A stretch of DNA of 15,792 nt from Chrysochromulina parva (GCA_002887195.1 PJAB01001274.1:1-15792), one strand, 5' to 3'; shown: positions 8,601 through 15,792, numbered from the stretch's first letter. The notes: generated by a model from the sequence alone, not told the origin. A program made the numbers and translations.

Positions 8601-11600
8601 GTCGGCAGGCAGCAGCGGCAGCAGCAGCTCGCGCACTTTGTCGTTCAGCCGGAAGGCGCGAATGAGCTCCGTGCGTGAGAGCTCATTCGAACCGTCCTCA
8701 TCGATCATCTGGAATGCGGTCTTGGCCAAAGAGAAGGTGCCTGTGGGGTCCGACTCCATCTCCTCTCGCTCGCGCCGCGCCTCTTCTGCCTTCTTGAGTG
8801 CCTCCTCCGCCTCGAGCTCATCGAACTTGTGCGTGAGCCAGTCGACATACTCGCGCTTCTTGGTCTGATGCACATCGGCCACCGTGGTCGACTCTTCCGC
8901 CGCCGTCTTGGGCGCCGCCGCTTTCGGGGCGGCGCCGGCAGCGGAAGGGGGAGGGGCGTCCCCGTCGCCTTCGGCGGCGGGGCCTGCCAGCTCTGCCACG
9001 TCAGCCTCGCCACCGTGGACGTCGTCGAGGGCATCTTCAGAGCCCTCGAGCTGCGGGGGAGGTGACGAGGGCCGAACGGTGCGCAACGGCTGGCCGGAGC
9101 AGAGCGCCGTCTTGAGCTGTAGCTCCGCGCGGTACATGGAGGTTCGATTGGCAGGATTGGAGCATAAGTTGACCAGCACGGAGCTCGCCATGTCCAGCAG
9201 CGGCAGTAGCTTCTCGTCGCCCTCGGCGTACTGCTGCAGATCGTACCACAGCTGCACAAAGGTCCACAGCCCATAGCGCGCGAGAGGCACCTGGGCGCAT
9301 CGCGACCCTGATAAGTTGAGCACCGCATTGAGCGCATCGCGAAGCAGCGGACAGTCGGGCGCACCAGCACTCTCGGCCTTTTCATACGCGGCCTGGGCGG
9401 CGGCCGCAGCGGCCACCGCCTTCTTCCCCTCGGCTGGGCTCTTGGCCTGCGCAGCGGGCACGGCGGCCTCGGCTTTGGCGGCGGCGGCCTTGAGCGTCTC
9501 CACGTTGACGCGCGCCTTCTCGAGCGCATGTAGGAAGCGCTCGCTTTCGGAACGTAGCGTGTGCGTCACGAGCAGCTTGGGGCCGCCCTTCTCAACGATC
9601 AGGGCAGAATGGCCGCGCATGGCCGCGCGCGCCAGCCCGCGACATCCGAGAGCACGCAGCTCCGCGTTCTTGTCGTCGAGCAACGTGAGCATCAGATGCT
9701 CGAGTCCAACGTCAGCGCTCGCGACAGCGCTTGCGGGCCCCTCCTCCGCCACCGGCACCGACGGCGCAGGCACGATAGGCGCCGCGGTAGGTGTAGCCGC
9801 TGCCAGCGAGGGCTCCGCGGCGGGGGCGAGCATCGGTACGATGGGCTTGGGGAGGGGGGGTCGCACCGGCGGTAGCAGCTTGCTGACGGTGCCGATGGTG
9901 CCATCGAGTGTGCGGCTGGCGGTTAGGCGTTGCTCGGGCGGGCGCGTGGGCGCCGCGGCGAGCTGCTGCAGCAGGTACGGCGCCGCCATGTGCACCAGCG
10001 GCGGCTGCAGCTCCTCCTGACGAAACATGAGTGAGATGCATCCGAGCGCGGCCTTGCGCAACGAGTCCATTTCGGATGCGCCGCTCGGCAGCAGCCGCAG
10101 CAGCGCGGGTGCGGCGCACGCGAGCGCGCGCGCCGCATTGCGCGGCGCGTGGCAGAGCCGCCATAGCGCCGCGGCCGCCCAGTTGGCCTGGATAAGAAAG
10201 GAGCCCGTGCAATGCTTCTCCTCCACGGCATGCTGGAGGACCCGAGCGAGCGCCTCGACAGCACCGAGGTCGCCGAGGGTGTTGAGCGCGCCGCAGTTGG
10301 CCTGCAGCCACAGGCACGCGGCGCCGTGCAGCGCACCCGGCTGCGACGCGGGCAGCATGCCCACGAGCGTCCGCAGCTGCTCGACACGCAGCGCGCGACC
10401 GTGCGACTCGACAGCCGCCTCGTCGCAATTCAACTCGTACCAGCGCGCTCTCTCCAACCTCTCCGCATCTGCCTTGGCCTGTGCAGCCGCTGCCTCCTTG
10501 GCGGCTAGCTCCGCCTCCTCAGCCGCCGTCATCTTCTTCTTCCGCCCCCCTGGGCTTCCTTCTCCTTTCTCCTCATCGTGGGGCGGTGGCGGCGGCGGCG
10601 CTGGCCGCGGTGGCGGCGGCGGGTGGGCGGCGAGGTAGGCCGCATGCGCCGCTTCCTCCCTAGCCTTCGCCTCCTGTGCCTCCACGCGCGCGGCGAGCAA
10701 GGAGAGGGTGGCGGCAGCCAGGTAGCCATGCGCGACGGCCGCATGCCCATGCAACGCGCCGTCCTCCGACTGGACGCGCTCCTGCATCTGCGCGCACAGC
10801 GCGAGCAGCCGCTTGAGCGCGTCCACGGCCTGAAGGGCCGCCGGGACGCCTGGAGTGTTGATGAGCGAGCACAGAGCCGCCGAACAGCACTCAGCGAAGC
10901 GGTCGGCCGGCTGGTTTGCGATCACCTCGAGCAGATGCAGCAGCTGCGTCGGTAGGATCTTGGGCGGTGACGGCTTCACGTCGGCCGGCGCGAGCATCTC
11001 CCGCTCCGCATCGGCCTTCTCACGCGCCTCGCGCGCCTCCTTCTCGACCAACGCCATCGCACGGTCCGTCTCTTTGTGCTTCCGGGTGAAGCGCATGTCC
11101 GTTGAAGCGCGACGCGAGCGTTGTCCATTGGTCGGCGAAGAGCTCGGCGACTCGTCCTCGTCCATGAAGGCAGACATGCCGGCTTTCCTCCGTCGCTCAA
11201 TCTCTGCCTCCCTCTCCAGCCTCGCCTTCTCCTCAGCGATGGCCTTGCGCCGTAGCATCTGGGCCCGACGCATCCCCTGCAACTTCTTGACGGCTGCCTC
11301 CTGCTCAATCTCGGAGAGATCTGCGGGCTTGAGCGCGTAGTCGGCCTTCATCTCACAGCACGCGAGCACGCCGAGCGCCGTGTTCCGCAGCACCAAGGCG
11401 TGCTCTGCCCGCCTGGCGCTAAACTCGACCGCGAGCTTGAAGCCGCACGACTTGTCGACCGAGAAGGAAAGGCAGCGGAGCAGGAAGGAGTAGAGGGTGC
11501 CCGTGATGTGCAGCGGCTGGCCGAAGTTGCGTAGCGCGGCGGCCATGCCCCAGATGGTGCCGATCAGCCCTCGCAGCAGAACGAGTGCGTTTTCCGCATT

Positions 11601-13034
11601 CTGGAAACAGCGAAGAAGCTCCTTCTCCGGAAGGCTTGCGGCGAAGACCGGGTGCGCGAGCTTGATGCCTTTCTGGATGGGCAGGAACAGGGGCACGGTG
11701 CACACGCGCAGGATGTGCACGAGCGCGGGCAGCTCGCGCAGCAGCTCGCGGTCCGTCGCTCGCTCTGGCGTGAGGCGTACTCGCGAGAGGCAAAAGTGCA
11801 GCAGCTCAGCGGCGCCGCAGCGCTCGAGGTAGCCCATAGCGCCGTTGAGTCCGGAGGCCATCTCGACCAAATGGCGGGCGCCGCCTCGGTAGAGCGTGTC
11901 GCCGCACAGCGTGGGCGAGAGCGCGGTCACGCGCGCGAAGAAAGAGAAGACAGACTGCGCCAGCGGTGCGTCCGCTGCGCACAGGAACGGCACCAGCCGC
12001 GCGCAACCGCCACATTGGTGGAAGGCGCGCCTGCCTGCCTCGGCTCTGAGGAGGGCGCTGAGCGCGCGCACGGGCACGCTGCTGAGCTCATGCACGCCCT
12101 TGCCGCTCGCGGCCAGCACGATCTCCTCGTGCCGCTCGAAGGCCTCAGCCGCCTCGGCCGCTGCCTTTTCGCGCGCCACGGCCTGCGCCTCGAGTATGGA
12201 GAGCGTGCCCGGCGTCTCGGGTGGCTCGGGGGTGTCCGGCGGTTCGTCCGCCTTGCCCTTGGCGCCCCCGCCCTCCTCATCCTCCTCGCTGTCGGCGCCC
12301 TCGCCGTCGGCGTTCTCTGTCGCGCGCTCGACCCGCATCTCCCGTCTGAATTGCGCGTGCTCCAAGTGGTAAGTGAAGCCCTTGACAATCGCCTTAACGA
12401 TGAGCTCACAGGGCATGCGCCGCAGCGTCGCCTCCTCCTGCGCGAGCATCCACACGGTGGCGGCGGCCAGGCGCGACACGTGCACGTCCGTAGACTTGAG
12501 CACCTTTGGCAGCAGCATGAACACCGAAGCGCCTATCTGCCCGTGCTGGTCGCGCCGGCTCACGATTCGCCACAGCGAGATGCATGCGAGCAGGTGCATC
12601 TCCGCACGCGAGGCGAGCAACATGGAGCGCACGGTCTCGAGGTCACCCTCCATGACGTCCAGCCGGCGAACCTCCTCGCGCATGCGGTGCGTCTCGATGA
12701 TCACTTGCAGCTCGTCCGTAGTCTTAATCTCCTTGGTGATGCCGCGCGCGTCCGTGTGGAAAAGGGTGCAGTCGTCCCACTTGTACAGGTTCGCGACATT
12801 GAACTTGATTGAATTGAGCTTCTCGGCGCCCTCGAAGACATACTGCTTTTCTTCCCACTTGTCATCCATAGGCACGAGCGTCGCCTGCAGCTTCTCCTTG
12901 GGAATGGAGGCATGCATGAAGCCAAGGGCACGGACTTGCTTGACCACCTCCTGCCCGCGCATTCGCATGAGCATCTTGGAGAGCGACTCGCTGCCGCCCG
13001 CCGAGGAGCTCGCCCCGGGCATGGCCAACACCAT
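5616..13034 (-). CDS. Giant armadillo-repeat-like / EF-hand protein (about 2472 aa), function unknown
   Basis: One exon. The open frame extends 20 codons upstream to 13094, but that first codon is TTG and a TAG stands at 13100-13098. The first ATG is at 13034, in a strong context (ccaaggATGg); a second is at 13022. Numbering from 13034: unrecognised N-terminus (1-120); helical ARM/HEAT-like repeats (about 140-220 and 305-550) split by an acidic linker; IQ-like basic helix (582-597, VKKLQGMRRAQMLRRK) continuing into a charged coiled coil; Pro-rich linker (nt 10575-10640); second ARM-like block (about 880-1295); two canonical EF-hands with loops D1445-E1456 and D1506-E1517; a Ser/Ala/Pro linker; then a helical C-terminus (about 1810-2472) with a degenerate EF-hand (D2099-E2110). 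Known: ARM repeats bind proteins, EF-hands bind calcium and IQ helices bind calmodulin-like proteins. Inferred: a cytosolic calcium-responsive scaffold, possibly cytoskeletal. No enzyme domain seen. Confidence 0.88.
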   Translation of the reverse strand: MVLAMPGASSSAGGSESLSKMLMRMRGQEVVKQVRALGFMHASIPKEKLQATLVPMDDKWEEKQYVFEGAEKLNSIKFNVANLYKWDDCTLFHTDARGITKEIKTTDELQVIIETHRMREEVRRLDVMEGDLETVRSMLLASRAEMHLLACISLWRIVSRRDQHGQIGASVFMLLPKVLKSTDVHVSRLAAATVWMLAQEEATLRRMPCELIVKAIVKGFTYHLEHAQFRREMRVERATENADGEGADSEEDEEGGGAKGKADEPPDTPEPPETPGTLSILEAQAVAREKAAAEAAEAFERHEEIVLAASGKGVHELSSVPVRALSALLRAEAGRRAFHQCGGCARLVPFLCAADAPLAQSVFSFFARVTALSPTLCGDTLYRGGARHLVEMASGLNGAMGYLERCGAAELLHFCLSRVRLTPERATDRELLRELPALVHILRVCTVPLFLPIQKGIKLAHPVFAASLPEKELLRCFQNAENALVLLRGLIGTIWGMAAALRNFGQPLHITGTLYSFLLRCLSFSVDKSCGFKLAVEFSARRAEHALVLRNTALGVLACCEMKADYALKPADLSEIEQEAAVKKLQGMRRAQMLRRKAIAEEKARLEREAEIERRRKAGMSAFMDEDESPSSSPTNGQRSRRASTDMRFTRKHKETDRAMALVEKEAREAREKADAEREMLAPADVKPSPPKILPTQLLHLLEVIANQPADRFAECCSAALCSLINTPGVPAALQAVDALKRLLALCAQMQERVQSEDGALHGHAAVAHGYLAAATLSLLAARVEAQEAKAREEAAHAAYLAAHPPPPPRPAPPPPPPHDEEKGEGSPGGRKKKMTAAEEAELAAKEAAAAQAKADAERLERARWYELNCDEAAVESHGRALRVEQLRTLVGMLPASQPGALHGAACLWLQANCGALNTLGDLGAVEALARVLQHAVEEKHCTGSFLIQANWAAAALWRLCHAPRNAARALACAAPALLRLLPSGASEMDSLRKAALGCISLMFRQEELQPPLVHMAAPYLLQQLAAAPTRPPEQRLTASRTLDGTIGTVSKLLPPVRPPLPKPIVPMLAPAAEPSLAAATPTAAPIVPAPSVPVAEEGPASAVASADVGLEHLMLTLLDDKNAELRALGCRGLARAAMRGHSALIVEKGGPKLLVTHTLRSESERFLHALEKARVNVETLKAAAAKAEAAVPAAQAKSPAEGKKAVAAAAAAQAAYEKAESAGAPDCPLLRDALNAVLNLSGSRCAQVPLARYGLWTFVQLWYDLQQYAEGDEKLLPLLDMASSVLVNLCSNPANRTSMYRAELQLKTALCSGQPLRTVRPSSPPPQLEGSEDALDDVHGGEADVAELAGPAAEGDGDAPPPSAAGAAPKAAAPKTAAEESTTVADVHQTKKREYVDWLTHKFDELEAEEALKKAEEARREREEMESDPTGTFSLAKTAFQMIDEDGSNELSRTELIRAFRLNDKVRELLLPLLPADVLRSKSDVCGINVQAQVEAFEIIFQRMDMDGSDAVTLEEFTTYFANLGLGMKPGQRKPKKNSVLNFVKKPDKLAAKAYARRAAAEKAILDAQLANQQRAGSPEAAGAGAGTLSLPALKAAANALQEHKSVPAPGLQRMLQMSFTDTWKRGSRQPATSPRAAGSQSVGAAVRASARAELDKTAIVPSGSSPRVAATTATTAPKPSARATAPTLLPPAPGAAIASSGSLPRLPKPKEGTAAKGGGSKGGMAKGEPPEAAVVGASKPVDLWAPGVKEVELLPEEPSAVDTHEPSPPQATAKLSKSERQAAAASAVAAPPPLEQWEIDYLSSEAPLRFKVSLPSMEEYTPVFKFAGPEGATLGRDTSQTMGGKLISWVAPPPQKQLRRVAKHTGHEYVGSRIAEELGFKGFELPNGKTLRLFHASTKRNWRAPHMEPEELEPSTLLVLGLHEMPAHPPPPQPSKRDLPKLPQSEVRPIRPKALVKAEAGSTSAIVSAYASLVDEEKFVLTVQPKSGATELFVDKARLNQSFDLFSSVFAGRRIVSDARSFYDDPVVTQRSFEIDFARCNQERFRLLIKAEDDDTANASGAASESIEIGEIKEVLNKHREMLYRAFTYYAALGAVDGRGDGYSVCLEEYELFCKSCKLADEKSSWCKAVDLVDLFYTTNEEEATGMAEQSEANAVNADKALMRFEWFQVIVRLAIAKYVKAQDGRRQRGGVKRIADVSDALDALLTHDVAPNLPPEACVETMAFRERRLYVKPVNDAFESNATMLKAIYDFYAASADDEGAPPQIKGAELFARSLFMSIQEWILLLEDANVFDDSFTRREAVLAFVWSQSIVTDEVKRREPMMHLSYADFQEALCRALAFKSLPSTDLMKTVDARSVSDFYTKLEAGVIPPELTENMRVAYDWREGRAPEGAIDRSIRPQLETFLALIFERLSTASEHLTRKVVKERLEARAQAKREAAELRRQGEIKEKDEGLFGEIIGALGTKAQPE
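8484..8519 (-). other. EF-hand loop 2 of the giant protein
   Basis: The loop DMDGSDAVTLEE has Asp at 1 and 3, Ser at 5 and Glu at 12, between the helices EIIFQRM and FTTYFANL. Sixty-one residues separate the loop starts, longer than the roughly 36 of a tight EF pair, but the extra residues fit an extended connecting helix. Likely calcium-binding. Confidence 0.85.
8667..8702 (-). other. EF-hand loop 1 of the giant protein
   Basis: The twelve-residue loop DEDGSNELSRTE has acidic or polar ligands at positions 1, 3 and 5, Gly at 4 rather than the usual 6, and Glu at 12. It is flanked by a helix with FQMI before and LIRAF after. Calcium binding is likely. Confidence 0.85.
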
Positions 13035-13253
13035 CCTTGGCGCGATGTTCAGAAACAGAAGCGCACAAGACGCCGAAGTGGAAACGAATTTCAAGACCTA
13101 GCTGAGGGCGAGATGTGCATCGAGCAGGCTCTTCCTGCAGATTCACAGTAAATTCGCGCGAAGACAGCTCCGAGGCCGTCGCGGGGCGACTTGCGTGCGT
13201 CCCTGCAGTCGGAGGGAGAGAGGCGGAAGGGCGTAGTGACTGCGTCGACCGAC
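13035..13253. promoter_or_regulatory. Compact divergent (head-to-head) promoter region
   Basis: Only 219 bp separate the ATG of the giant minus-strand gene (13034) from the ATG of the plus-strand chromatin-reader gene (13254), so both promoters and 5' leaders share this interval. On the plus strand, an in-frame TAA at 13149-13151 and the absence of any other in-frame ATG before 13254 fix the start of that gene. On the minus strand, the TAG at 13100-13098 and a TTG at 13094 precede the first ATG. I see no TATA box. Confidence 0.6.
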
Positions 13254-15792
13254 ATGAACGCGGAGGCGGAGGCCTTCCTGGAGGCGGTCAGGGCGCTAGA
13301 CCTCCTCCAGGACCAGCTGGACTGGGCTGACGTCAAGCCCTCATGGAAGTCAGCCGCAGCGCGCTGGGCCAAGCAGCTGAGAAAGTGCCGGTACCCGGCA
13401 GACCTCGATCTCCTCTGGAAACTCGCGGGCGAGCTGATGAAGGACATCAAGCCGACGAACTTCATAGTGGGATGGTTGGTCAACGCCGATGGCAGCGAGT
13501 CGACCCGCTACCGCCAGTGGCTGACCGAGACTGATGCGAGCAGCGCTTTCGCCATCCTCAAGGCAGTCCGGGTGCTGCGTGCGCACCTGGTCCGGGTCTT
13601 GGGCGGGCCGCTCTACGCGCTCGACGGCACGCCCCTCGCCGACGCGGCCCACGCCAGCGTCGCGCCGGCACCGCTTGCCACCGAGCCCGTGGAGCCTCCA
13701 CGTGAGGTGTCGGCCGCCGGGTTGGCTGCGGCGGCCTCAGCTGCCGCCAAGCTGGTGCGCAAGCAGTCGAAGCCGATCGAGTACAAGTGCGCCGACCACC
13801 CCGATTGCATCCTCGGCTATAAACACCGTGGCCCGTGCCAGATCGTCGACCACACCTCTGCAGCCGCAAGCAACCGCGCCGGGCGTTCGACATCACTGCT
13901 CCCGGGCTCTTTCGTCGACGATGTGGAGCTGTCGCGCGTCGAGCGGCTGCCCAGCGGCCAGGCCGGCAAGCCCAAGGCAGCGGCCACGGCCACAAGCGCG
14001 GGTGCGGACTACGCGCCGCCGCCCAAAGCATCGGATGCGCTTCCTCCGGGCTGGACAGAGCAAAGGCATTATTCCGTGTCGAGGCCCGGAGGATATGCTA
14101 CCTTTCACGGGCCGAATGGAGAGAAGGCACGCTCAATCGTGGAAGCCTTCCGTATTCACTCGGAACAGGCGCCATCGGCGAGCGCGATGGTTGCCGCCTC
14201 CAAGCCCATCCCTCATGGCCCCAGCAGAAGCTCTGGCACGCGGCAATGGTACGATCCAGAGGAGCGCAGCGGCAAGCGATGCTCATGCGAGTCGTGCGTC
14301 CGAGTGGCCGACTGCGGCGAGTGCAAGGCGTGCCTCAAGGTGCGCGAGATGGGGCGTAAGTCGAAGGAGCCGGTGCCGCGCAAGGACGAGCACGTTTGCT
14401 ACGAGCGCGTATGCCAGCTCCAATACTCCAAGTACGCAAACATGCTCGTGCGCTGCCATGAGTACGCGAAGGCGCTGCCGGCCTTCGACGCGGCCCTCAC
14501 GGAGCGGCAGCTGGCGCCTAAACGCGCACTCGTGTTGCGGAACCGCGCGTACTGCCTGATGAAGCTCGGGCGCTACGGCGAGGCGCTCGCCGACGCGCAG
14601 CTCGCGATCGAGCTCGAGCCCGAAGGCACCTCCAACTGGTTCCGGCAGATGGATGCACTCATGGAGCTCGCCAAGGTGGCGCAGCAGGAGAAGAACGCGG
14701 CCGAGGAGTACCGGCGCTGGCTGCAAGCACGCGAGACGGTGGAGCGGTGGCGCGCGTATGTCGCGCAGCAGAGTACTGCCGCCGTCGATAAGATGAAGGC
14801 CTCGTCCGACAGTCACTTCAAGAAGATGCAGGAGTACGAGTATGCCACGCACTTCTCGAGGCTCTACGAGCTCGAGGCGGATGGCGCCGCTGGGGAATCG
14901 GTCAGGACGGAGGCTGAGGCGGAGGCTGCGTCGGCGGCAGCGGCGGAGGCGGAGGCGGAGGCGATGGCGGCGGCGGTGGCGATGGTGGAGGACCATGTGA
15001 TGGAGGCGGAGGTGCTGGAGGCGGTGGCCGTGGCCGATGCCACAGAGGAGGAGGAGGGTGTGGCCGCTGAGGGTCTGGATGTGCTGGAGGCACCGAATGC
15101 AGCTGCACAGCCCATGATGCCGCTGGAGGCTCGGTCGGCAGAGCCCATGGCAGAGAAGGCGCTGCCGGCCGCGCCGGAGCCCATGGCAGAGGAGTCACTG
15201 GTCGAGGATCCACCAGCAGTTGAGGAGCCACGCGAGGTGGCAGCAGAGCCGGCACCCTCGGCACCCTCGGCAGCGCCCATGGATGTGGACGATGAGGAGG
15301 CGGGAGCGCCGAATGGGGCGGCGGCGGCGACAGTGTCGGAGGCGGCCAAACCGGTGCTGCACGCCGTCAACAGCGTGGATCTGACTGAGGAGGGGGCCGC
15401 TGCGCCGCTCTCGGCGGCGCAGGCGGAGCAGGTGGTGGCCGCGATGGATGCGATGCGCCGCGCCAGAACGACGGCCACGGCTGTGGTGCATGGCTGGCAC
15501 CTCACCTTAACCGTGCGACCCCGGGGCGGCCAATGCGACATGCGCGCCGTGAGTTCGCGCGGAGATTCCGCGCGGATCGACTCTATGGTCAAGCTCCGCA
15601 AGCACCTTGGCATTGCCAGCGCTGGTCTCTCCTCTGATGGCGGCGACTCCGATGCCGCTCCGGCCGCTCTGCCGGTCACTCTGGCTCGCGCACCGGCCAC
15701 TTTGGCTCCCGCTCTGGCCGCCAGCAGTGGCCAGCCCGCTGCTTCGCCGTTCATCGCTCCGAAGCTCGACATGGCTTCGCTCGCGGAAGGCG
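13254..15792 (+). CDS. MBD-like / CXXC zinc-finger / TPR chromatin-reader-like protein, 3' end cut by the window edge
   Basis: The frame is open from the ATG at 13254 through the last base: 846 codons plus one nucleotide, no stop. Order: N-terminal helical region with repeated Trp (about 20-120; a faint resemblance to helical domains of chromatin-remodeller partners); Zn-knuckle-like C179, H182, C185, H191, C195; MBD-like domain (261-302, LPPGW then GYATFHGPNGEKARS); CXXC finger with eight Cys (343, 345, 348, 354, 357, 360, 382, 387); TPR region (391-493) with one textbook repeat (424-457); coiled, Glu/Ala-rich low-complexity linker (about 540-740); second MBD-like domain (747-787, GWHLTLTVRPRGG then ARIDSMVKLRKHLG). 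Known: CXXC fingers bind unmethylated CpG, MBDs bind methylated CpG, and TPRs bind proteins. Inferred: a nuclear CpG-state reader. Shares the divergent promoter with the giant gene. The MBD calls are weaker than the CXXC call. Confidence 0.85.
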   Translation, partial: MNAEAEAFLEAVRALDLLQDQLDWADVKPSWKSAAARWAKQLRKCRYPADLDLLWKLAGELMKDIKPTNFIVGWLVNADGSESTRYRQWLTETDASSAFAILKAVRVLRAHLVRVLGGPLYALDGTPLADAAHASVAPAPLATEPVEPPREVSAAGLAAAASAAAKLVRKQSKPIEYKCADHPDCILGYKHRGPCQIVDHTSAAASNRAGRSTSLLPGSFVDDVELSRVERLPSGQAGKPKAAATATSAGADYAPPPKASDALPPGWTEQRHYSVSRPGGYATFHGPNGEKARSIVEAFRIHSEQAPSASAMVAASKPIPHGPSRSSGTRQWYDPEERSGKRCSCESCVRVADCGECKACLKVREMGRKSKEPVPRKDEHVCYERVCQLQYSKYANMLVRCHEYAKALPAFDAALTERQLAPKRALVLRNRAYCLMKLGRYGEALADAQLAIELEPEGTSNWFRQMDALMELAKVAQQEKNAAEEYRRWLQARETVERWRAYVAQQSTAAVDKMKASSDSHFKKMQEYEYATHFSRLYELEADGAAGESVRTEAEAEAASAAAAEAEAEAMAAAVAMVEDHVMEAEVLEAVAVADATEEEEGVAAEGLDVLEAPNAAAQPMMPLEARSAEPMAEKALPAAPEPMAEESLVEDPPAVEEPREVAAEPAPSAPSAAPMDVDDEEAGAPNGAAAATVSEAAKPVLHAVNSVDLTEEGAAAPLSAAQAEQVVAAMDAMRRARTTATAVVHGWHLTLTVRPRGGQCDMRAVSSRGDSARIDSMVKLRKHLGIASAGLSSDGGDSDAAPAALPVTLARAPATLAPALAASSGQPAASPFIAPKLDMASLAEG
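14034..14159 (+). other. MBD-like domain 1
   Basis: Residues 261-302 of the chromatin-reader gene. They begin with LPPGW, the classic MBD opening, followed by basic residues, a GYATFHGPNG turn in the place of the MBD 'YYxSPxGK' strand, and ARSIVEAFR resembling 'RSKxELxRYL'. It is short and lacks the usual Tyr pair, so methyl-CpG recognition is not assured. Confidence 0.55.
14262..14417 (+). other. CXXC-type zinc finger
   Basis: Residues 337-388. The eight cysteines follow C-x-C-x2-C-x5-C-x2-C-x2-C-x21-C-x4-C, with the hallmark DCGECKAC core (353-360) and the C-terminal CYERVC pair. The canonical family has two residues between the first two Cys; here there is one. The canonical KFGG DNA-contacting motif is replaced by a stretch around REMGRKSKEP, still strongly basic. 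Confidence 0.8.
15492..15614 (+). other. MBD-like domain 2
   Basis: Residues 747-787: GW followed by alternating hydrophobic strand residues (HLTLTVRPRGG), an Asp-Met-Arg strand, a Gly turn, and a helix SMVKLRKHLG. This matches the general MBD plan of a W-containing strand, Arg-rich loop, G-x-x-x-RS turn and short helix. No methyl-cytosine-contacting Tyr is visible, so it may bind DNA without methyl specificity or may be a different small fold. Confidence 0.45.

Noticed and set aside
11652..12812. A 386-codon plus-strand frame.
   Set aside because: Antisense to the N-terminal ARM-like region of the giant gene; His/Arg/Glu-rich without any recognisable motif.
13534..14559. A 341-codon Arg/Ser-rich plus-strand frame.
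   Set aside because: It overlaps, in another frame, the MBD, CXXC and TPR coding region, whose motifs are clear; its composition is typical of an out-of-frame reading.
14864..15772. A 302-codon Ser/Ala-rich minus-strand frame.
   Set aside because: It is the antisense of the Glu/Ala-rich linker of the chromatin-reader gene (gag/gcg codons read as Ser/Ala); no domain.

Overview
The window looks like nuclear DNA of a GC-rich, intron-poor eukaryotic microalga with a complex (secondary) plastid. A haptophyte is my first guess and another chlorophyll-c alga the alternative; this rests on style, not on a marker gene. The support is: long uninterrupted GC-rich reading frames; eukaryote-only domains (inositol-polyphosphate 5-phosphatase, CXXC zinc finger, MBD-like, EF-hand, fatty-acid-binding-like); one short GT-AG intron; and a small protein with a signal peptide followed by a twin-arginine, lumen-type second signal. 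There is no prokaryotic operon, CRISPR array, insertion sequence, tRNA or rRNA that I can see.

Layout: (1) 1-251, upstream flank. (2) 252-946 (+), a small two-exon gene for a probable thylakoid-lumen protein; its true C-terminus lies beyond a 101-nt intron at 781-881, so an uninterrupted translation gives a wrong tail. (3) 947-1561, non-coding, probably the promoter and 5' leader of the next gene. (4) 1562-4825 (+), a 1087-residue mosaic: cyclic-nucleotide-binding-like domain, a Ser tract from 22 pure AGC codons, a complete type II inositol-polyphosphate 5-phosphatase domain, a C2HC zinc finger, an acidic linker and a C-terminal fatty-acid-binding-protein-like domain. (5) 4826-5615, convergent intergenic region. 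(6) 13034-5616 (-), a giant protein of about 2472 residues with armadillo-like helical repeats, an IQ-like segment, two good EF-hands and a long C-terminal helical region with a degenerate EF-hand. (7) 13035-13253, a compact divergent promoter. (8) 13254 to the window end (+), an open frame of at least 846 codons, cut by the window edge, for a chromatin-reader-like protein with an N-terminal Zn knuckle, MBD-like domain, CXXC-type zinc finger, TPR region and second MBD-like domain.

The genes do not form an obvious single pathway. Two of them (the 5-phosphatase fusion and the ARM/EF-hand giant) look like integrators of phosphoinositide, lipid and calcium signals, and the last looks like a reader of CpG methylation state. 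The two most unusual items are the domain combinations in the 5-phosphatase fusion and in the MBD-CXXC-TPR-MBD protein.
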